64,000 bases of DNA from the NCBI RefSeq assembly GCF_900105115.1, contig NZ_FNRV01000001.1, forward strand, positions 2,228,001 to 2,292,000, read 5' to 3'. The notes under the pieces were generated by a model. The model was not told the DNA's origin. It saw nothing but the letters and a program-made list of their open reading frames with translations, and searched no databases. The position numbers were made by a program, and so were the translations under genes. Shown piece by piece: positions 57,762-64,000 of this stretch. Source of the DNA: Pseudomonas mohnii (GTDB lineage Bacteria > Pseudomonadota > Gammaproteobacteria > Pseudomonadales > Pseudomonadaceae). Position 1 is the first letter of the stretch. Each line of letters opens with the position of its first letter.

Positions 57762-58544
57762 TTAACCCAGCCTCAACGTTCCGCTCGCCACCAGCGTCGC
57801 ATTCCCACCGATCTTCACCCGCTCCCCCTCCAATCGGCAGAACAACTCTCCGCCCCGCGCCGAACATTGATAAGCCGTCAGGTTCGACTTGCCCAACCGC
57901 GCCGACCAGTACGGAATCAGGCAGCAATGGGTCGACCCGGTCACGGGATCTTCATTGATGCCAATGGCCGGAGCGAAATAGCGCGACACGAAATCGTGCT
58001 GAGTGCCCCGGGCGGTCACGATCGCCCCCAGCCAGGGCAGCTTCGCCAAGGCAACCATGTCAGGCTTGCAGTCGAGCACCGCCTGCTCGGACCCCAGCAC
58101 CACGAACAGCTCATTCGAACCCAGCACATCGATGGCTTCCACGCCCAGGGCGTGCTCGACTTCCAGGCTCACACCTATTTCCGAAGGAACGATCGCCGGA
58201 AAGTCCAGCCACAGACGCCCACCGTCGCGGCTCACACTCAGCGGACCGGATTGACAGGTGAAGTCCAGACGCTCGACCGGCTCTTTATAGATTTCAAACA
58301 ATACATAAGCGCTGGCCAGCGTTGCATGACCGCACAATGGAACCTCGGTGGTCGGAGTGAACCAGCGGATGTGCCAACCCTGCCCTTCACGTACCACGAA
58401 AGCCGTTTCAGCGAGATTGTGCTCCGCGGCGATTTTCTGCATCAATTCATCGGCGAGCCAGGCATCGAGCCGGTAAACCATTGCCGGGTTGCCGCCAAAT
58501 GGCCGATCACTGAACGCATCGACCTGGTGAAACTCAAGCTGCAT
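57762..58544 (-). CDS. PhzF-family isomerase-like protein
   Basis: 260 residues. N-terminus MQLEFHQVDAFSDRPFGGNP, catalytic-type Glu E46 in NLAETAFV, and the second-half motifs VSRYFAPAIGINEDPVTGS and HCC are those of the PhzF/diaminopimelate-epimerase fold. Most family members outside phenazine clusters have unknown substrates; no other phz gene is present here, so a phenazine role is unlikely. It is followed on the same strand by nothing but a REP element and is convergent with the ABC gene. Confidence 0.9.
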   Translation of the reverse strand: MQLEFHQVDAFSDRPFGGNPAMVYRLDAWLADELMQKIAAEHNLAETAFVVREGQGWHIRWFTPTTEVPLCGHATLASAYVLFEIYKEPVERLDFTCQSGPLSVSRDGGRLWLDFPAIVPSEIGVSLEVEHALGVEAIDVLGSNELFVVLGSEQAVLDCKPDMVALAKLPWLGAIVTARGTQHDFVSRYFAPAIGINEDPVTGSTHCCLIPYWSARLGKSNLTAYQCSARGGELFCRLEGERVKIGGNATLVASGTLRLG

Positions 58545-58634
58545 AACCGTCTCCTTGTGTTTTGCCCTTGAGCATGCAGCGGTCGAAAACGCTGCACCAG
58601 TGACAGTGCAGGCTAATTTTCGCCATACAGCGGC

Positions 58635-59105
58635 TCAGGCACGCCCGATGTCAGCGAACGTCGCCTGGGTGTGTTCGGCGAGCACGGCAGGGGCCAATTC
58701 AACTTCCAGACCGCGTCGACCTGCGCTGACAAAAATGCTCGTAAAAGGCTGAGCCGAATTATCGATAAACGTGCGCAAGCGCTTCTTCTGCCCCAACGGG
58801 CTGATCCCACCCAACAGATAACCGGTTGAACGCTGCGCCGCCGCCGGGTCGGACATTTCGACCTTTTTCACCCCGGCCGCGTGAGCCAGGGCCTTCAAGT
58901 CCAAGGTGCCCGCAACCGGCACTACCGCGACCAGCAACTCTCCTTTCTCACTGGCTGCCAGCAAGGTTTTGAACACCTGCGCAGGGTCGAGCCCGAGCTT
59001 CTCCGCCGCCTCCAACCCATAGGAAGCGGCCTTCGGGTCATGCTCATAGCTGTGCACTCGGTGTTCGGCCCGAACTTTTTTCAACAAATCCAATGCGGGG
59101 GTCAT
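58635..59105 (-). CDS. ybaK: Cys-tRNA(Pro)/Cys-tRNA(Cys) deacylase YbaK
   Basis: 156 residues from ATG 59105. The YbaK/EbsC fold is seen in [20 protein letters not shown], the [20 protein letters not shown] loop and [17 protein letters not shown]. These enzymes hydrolyse Cys wrongly attached to tRNA-Pro. An upstream ATG at 59168 adds 21 poorly conserved residues. The gene lies 90 bp from the PhzF gene on the same strand. Confidence 0.93.
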   Translation of the reverse strand: MTPALDLLKKVRAEHRVHSYEHDPKAASYGLEAAEKLGLDPAQVFKTLLAASEKGELLVAVVPVAGTLDLKALAHAAGVKKVEMSDPAAAQRSTGYLLGGISPLGQKKRLRTFIDNSAQPFTSIFVSAGRRGLEVELAPAVLAEHTQATFADIGRA

Positions 59106-59429
59106 GACAGCTCCAGACTTGGCGGCAGTAGAAAATATTGGGCGGGATTCTAGGACATTGGTTAACAAAAGGCTCTATGGCGCGCCCTTCCGTCCATTCA
59201 ATCAATAGGTCATTCATGCGACGAATAGTTGCATTCTGACTGATGGTTCACTTTCGACCTTTGACAGCAGTGTTTCTTGTCTATATTTTTTCGTTTTTGA
59301 AACTGCACAAAATGTCCTACCGCAGCACCTAGCCACAAACCGGGCACTGGATGGGGATCCTGACCCGGTGAAAAACGCGCTTTGATCATGATGAAAAAAA
59401 AGCGCCAGACAATAAAAAATGAGGTTTCG
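59106..59429. other. Intergenic promoter region of ybaK and glpF
   Basis: About 320 bases with no gene supported. tttttcgtttttgaaa at 59286-59301 has a TTCG core like a GlpR operator half-site and may control glpF. GAGG eight bases before ATG 59430 is the glpF ribosome-binding site. Confidence 0.5.
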
Positions 59430-60281
59430 ATGACAACCGCTTTACAACAACCATCACTCTCGAGCCAGTGCATGGCCGAATTCCTGGGCACTGCGCTGCT
59501 GATCTTTTTTGGTACGGGTTGCGTCGCCGCCCTCAAAGTCGCGGGCGCCAGCTTTGGTCTGTGGGAAATCAGCATCATCTGGGGTATCGGTGTAAGCATG
59601 GCGATTTACTTGACCGCCGGAGTTTCCGGCGCTCATCTCAACCCTGCCGTCAGCATCGCACTGAGCATTTTCGCCGACTTCGAAAAGCGCAAACTGCCGT
59701 TTTACATCCTGGCCCAAGTGGCGGGTGCCTTTTGTGGCGCCTTGTTGGTTTACACGCTATACAGCAATCTATTCTTCGATTTCGAACAAACTCATCATAT
59801 GGTTCGCGGCACTGAAGCCAGCCTGGAATTGGCGTCGGTGTTCTCCACCTTTCCCAATCCGAGCCTGTCCACCTCACAGGCCTTTCTGGTCGAGGTGATC
59901 ATCACCGCCATTTTGATGGGCGTGATCATGTCCCTGACGGACGACAACAATGGCCTGCCGAACGGCCCGCTGGCGCCGATCCTGATTGGCTTGCTGATCG
60001 CGGTGATCGGCAGTTCGATGGGACCGCTGACCGGTTTCGCCATGAACCCCGCCCGTGATTTCGGCCCTAAATTGATGACGTTCTTCGCTGGCTGGGGTGA
60101 CATTTCTTTCACCGGCGGGCGTGATATCCCGTACTTCCTGGTTCCGGTTTTCGCACCGATTATCGGGGCCTGCCTCGGCGCCGCAGCCTATCGCGGCGTT
60201 ATTGCCCGCCATCTGCCGAGCGTCGCACCTGCTACAAAGGACACAGCACCGGCCATTGACGGCAAACCAAGAATTTCTTGA
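59430..60281 (+). CDS. glpF: Glycerol uptake facilitator (aquaglyceroporin)
   Basis: 283 residues with six membrane helices and the two NPA half-helices: NPAVSI in GAHLNPAVSIALS and NPARDFGPK in FAMNPARDFGPKLM, where the Asp-Phe after NPAR marks a glycerol-permeable member. It admits glycerol by facilitated diffusion, trapped by GlpK. ATG 59430 follows GAGGTTTCG; the ATG at 59382 would add 16 charged residues. glpK begins 75 bases downstream. Confidence 0.96.
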   Translation: MTTALQQPSLSSQCMAEFLGTALLIFFGTGCVAALKVAGASFGLWEISIIWGIGVSMAIYLTAGVSGAHLNPAVSIALSIFADFEKRKLPFYILAQVAGAFCGALLVYTLYSNLFFDFEQTHHMVRGTEASLELASVFSTFPNPSLSTSQAFLVEVIITAILMGVIMSLTDDNNGLPNGPLAPILIGLLIAVIGSSMGPLTGFAMNPARDFGPKLMTFFAGWGDISFTGGRDIPYFLVPVFAPIIGACLGAAAYRGVIARHLPSVAPATKDTAPAIDGKPRIS

Positions 60282-61862
<1,581 letters not shown>

Positions 61863-61956
61863 GCCAGGCTGCGGGCTGTATCCGCGAGTAACTGGTCGGG
61901 AGGAGATTCCTGCGGCATCATGGGCAAATTTTGCTCGGCAGCCCAAAGGACGCCCC

Positions 61957-62712
61957 ATGAATCTGCCTCCCCGTCAGCAGCAAATTCTCGAACTGGTCCG
62001 CGAACGCGGGTACGTCAGTATCGAGGAAATGGCCACGCTGTTCGTTGTTACACCGCAGACCATTCGCCGCGATATCAATCAGCTGGCGGAAGCCAATTTG
62101 TTGCGCCGCTACCACGGCGGCGCAGCCTACGACTCCAGCGTCGAAAACACCGCCTACGCCATGCGCGCCGATCAGATGCGCGACGAGAAACAGCGTATCG
62201 GCGAAGCCATCGCCGCACAGATCCCCGATCACGCCTCGCTGTTCATCAATATCGGCACGACCACCGAATCGATTGCCCGGGCGCTGCTCAACCATAGCCA
62301 TCTCAAAATCATCACCAACAACCTGCATGTGGCATCGATGCTCAGCGCCAAGGACGACTTCGATGTCCTGCTGACCGGGGGCAATGTGCGACGTGACGGT
62401 GGCGTGGTCGGTCAGGCCAGTGTCGATTTCATCAACCAGTTCAAGGTCGATTTCGCCCTGGTCGGCATCAGCGGCATCGATGAAGACGGCAGTCTGCTGG
62501 ATTTCGATTATCAGGAAGTGCGGGTTTCCCAGGCGATCATCGCCAATGCCCGACAAGTGATTCTGGCCGCTGACTCCAGTAAGTTCGGGCGCAACGCCAT
62601 GATTCGCCTGGGGCCGATCAGCCTGGTTGATTGTCTGGTCACGGATCAGCAGCCTTCCCCTGCGCTGGCGCAGCTTTTGAGCCAGCACAAAGTCAGACTG
62701 GAAGTCGTTTAA
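61957..62712 (+). CDS. glpR: Glycerol-3-phosphate regulon repressor GlpR (DeoR family)
   Basis: 251 residues. N-terminal DeoR helix-turn-helix [20 protein letters not shown] to [12 protein letters not shown], then the phosphosugar-binding isomerase-like domain with [26 protein letters not shown] and VGISGID. It binds glycerol 3-phosphate and releases its operators. It lies 94 bases after glpK and before glpD, the standard Pseudomonas order. AAAGGA lies seven bases upstream of the ATG. Confidence 0.96.
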   Translation: MNLPPRQQQILELVRERGYVSIEEMATLFVVTPQTIRRDINQLAEANLLRRYHGGAAYDSSVENTAYAMRADQMRDEKQRIGEAIAAQIPDHASLFINIGTTTESIARALLNHSHLKIITNNLHVASMLSAKDDFDVLLTGGNVRRDGGVVGQASVDFINQFKVDFALVGISGIDEDGSLLDFDYQEVRVSQAIIANARQVILAADSSKFGRNAMIRLGPISLVDCLVTDQQPSPALAQLLSQHKVRLEVV

Positions 62713-62721
62713 GCACATCCC

Positions 62722-62839
62722 CCGTGGCGAGGGAGGTTGCTCCCGCTGGGCTGCGAAGCGGCCCTCACCCCTTCAATTGAGTTCATTTAGACCCACTGAA
62801 CTCGCCGCAAAAGCGACGGGAGCAAGCTCCCTCGCCACC
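62722..62839. repeat. REP doublet, second sequence type
   Basis: gtggcgagggaggttgctcc and gggagcaagctccctcgcca are inverted arms about 70 bases apart. This type (also at 6941) differs from the gtaggagcgagc type. Confidence 0.75.
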
Positions 62840-62861
62840 AAAGCCGTCCGCTTACACTCTC

Positions 62862-62991
62862 AATGTTCGTAAATTTTCCTTTCATCGTCATTCGATGAGT
62901 TTTTTCAATCGAATCTGACTGGCTGCGTGCGTCTTTATGGGCTAGTATTTTCGCAAATGAACATTTATGTTCGATTTCAAATACAGAACAT
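62862..62991. promoter_or_regulatory. GlpR operator cluster upstream of glpD
   Basis: Copies of ATGTTC occur in alternating orientation: aatgttcgta at 62862, then gaacatttatgttc at 62959-62972 (perfect palindrome) and gaacat at 62986-62991. The element tatgttcgat at 62966 equals the WATGTTCGWT half-site known for E. coli GlpR. The cluster ends 25 bases before glpD. Confidence 0.65.
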
Positions 62992-63015
62992 CAAAGAATC
63001 CCGAGGCCCGAGCCG

Positions 63016-64000
63016 ATGCCCACTTCTATCTTGCCCACGCCCCCTCTTGCCGAGGTCTACGATATCGCCGTCATTGGTGGCGGGATCAATGGCGTAGGGA
63101 TCGCAGCGGATGCCGCCGGTCGCGGTCTGTCGGTGTTCCTTTGCGAAAAGGATGATTTGGCCAGCCATACCTCGTCGGCCAGCAGCAAGCTGATCCATGG
63201 CGGCCTGCGTTATCTCGAACACTACGAATTCCGTCTGGTGCGCGAAGCCCTGGCCGAGCGCGAGGTGCTGCTGGCCAAGGCTCCGCACATCGTCAAGCCA
63301 ATGCGCTTCGTGCTGCCGCATCGCCCGCACCTGCGACCCGCCTGGATGATTCGTGCCGGCCTGTTCCTGTACGACCATCTTGGCAAACGGGAAAAACTCG
63401 CCGGTTCGAAAAGCCTGAAGTTCGGTCCCGATAGCGCACTGAAAAGTGAAATCACCAAGGGCTTCGAATACTCCGACTGCTGGGTCGACGATGCCCGGCT
63501 GGTGGTGCTCAATGCCATGGCCGCCCGGGAGCAAGGTGCCCATGTCCATACCCAGACCCGTTGCGTCAGCGCTCGTCGCACCAAAGGCCTGTGGCACCTG
63601 CATCTGGAGCGCGCCGATGGCAGTCTGTTTTCGATCCGTGCCAAGGCGCTGGTGAATGCCGCTGGCCCATGGGTCGCCAAGTTCATCCGCGACGACCTGA
63701 AGATGGAATCGCCCTACGGCATCCGCCTGATCCAGGGCAGCCACCTGATCGTGCCGAAGCTGTACGAAGGCGAGCACGCGCACATTCTGCAAAACGAAGA
63801 TCAGCGCATCGTGTTCACCATTCCTTACCTGAACCATTTCACCCTGATCGGCACCACCGACCGCGAATACACGGGTGATCCGGCAAAGGTGGCGATCACT
63901 GAAGGCGAAACCGATTACCTGCTCAAAGTGGTCAATGCTCACTTCAAAAAGCAAATCAGCCGCGATGACATCCTGCACAGCTATTCCGGCGTGCGTCCGC
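63016..64000 (+). CDS. glpD: Aerobic glycerol-3-phosphate dehydrogenase, C-terminus cut by window edge
   Basis: The first 328 residues are present out of about 510. The FAD-binding loop YDIAVIGGGINGVGIAADAA begins at residue 15; SHTSSASSKLIHGGLRYLEH, NAAGPWV and TIPYLNHFTLIGTTDREYTG are strong GlpD signatures. It oxidises glycerol 3-phosphate to dihydroxyacetone phosphate at the inner membrane, passing electrons to quinone. GAGG nine bases upstream supports ATG 63016. The reading frame is intact to the edge. Confidence 0.97.
   Translation, partial: MPTSILPTPPLAEVYDIAVIGGGINGVGIAADAAGRGLSVFLCEKDDLASHTSSASSKLIHGGLRYLEHYEFRLVREALAEREVLLAKAPHIVKPMRFVLPHRPHLRPAWMIRAGLFLYDHLGKREKLAGSKSLKFGPDSALKSEITKGFEYSDCWVDDARLVVLNAMAAREQGAHVHTQTRCVSARRTKGLWHLHLERADGSLFSIRAKALVNAAGPWVAKFIRDDLKMESPYGIRLIQGSHLIVPKLYEGEHAHILQNEDQRIVFTIPYLNHFTLIGTTDREYTGDPAKVAITEGETDYLLKVVNAHFKKQISRDDILHSYSGVRP

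Noticed and set aside
57762..58544. A phenazine biosynthesis role for the PhzF-like gene.
   Set aside because: No other phz genes are nearby; the family is broad and this member is surrounded by housekeeping genes.

Overview
The window is chromosomal DNA from a fluorescent Pseudomonas, most likely of the P. fluorescens lineage. The evidence is the high GC content, the REP-type palindromes between genes, and gene neighbourhoods that match P. aeruginosa and P. putida (argP-argO-sodB-bifA, the ColRS/InaA cluster, groESL-fxsA, argG-motY-pyrC-rnt-bfd-bfr-grxD-argF, glpFKRD). I see no tRNA, rRNA, CRISPR array, phage, plasmid or complete insertion sequence. Almost everything is core genome, so a wholly new system is not evident.

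Layout. 1-6.9 kb is the most variable part. It holds a cut-off NAD(P)-binding oxidoreductase, a metallo-beta-lactamase-fold protein and a divergent LysR regulator, then a PobR-like AraC regulator facing a decayed pobA, a 14-TM drug exporter and a periplasmic double-Cache protein. 7-14.3 kb carries a coiled-coil membrane protein, an epimerase, ArgP, an ACT protein, the ArgO arginine exporter, Fe superoxide dismutase and the c-di-GMP phosphodiesterase BifA. 14.4-19.6 kb is a periplasmic cluster (imelysin, di-heme oxidoreductase, second imelysin, DUF1513 protein) that looks iron-linked. 19.8-24.0 kb is an RND pump pair (MexVW type). 24.1-30.8 kb is the envelope-stress block: small exported protein, InaA kinase and methyltransferase on one side of ColRS, and an LTA-synthase-like sulfatase and PAP2 phosphatase on the other.

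30.9-35.4 kb has groESL, fxsA, a HugZ-like protein and a short-chain dehydrogenase. A REP doublet then marks a point where the gene order jumps, relative to my memory of P. aeruginosa, to apbC/mrp and metG (35.5-38.9 kb). 39.0-43.6 kb is an rnf/rsx operon ending in nth that lacks rnfC; its RnfB has no membrane anchor and carries three helical-hairpin repeats at the C-terminus. 43.7-45.9 kb has a 59-residue protein, an orphan response regulator and an AT-rich stretch with an unknown membrane protein. 46.0-55.3 kb holds argG, motY, pyrC, rnt, a peroxiredoxin, bfd, bfrB, grxD, a molybdopterin oxidoreductase and a small conserved protein. 55.7-59.1 kb holds argF (with an ArgR site), an ABC ATPase, a PhzF protein and YbaK. 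59.4 kb to the end is the glycerol regulon glpF-glpK-glpR-glpD, with glpD cut by the window edge.

The observations most worth following are the rnfC-less Rnf operon with its repeat-bearing RnfB, the pobA remnant beside an intact PobR, the imelysin/di-heme cluster with a palindromic operator-like site, and two matched ColR-box-like sequences on both sides of colRS.
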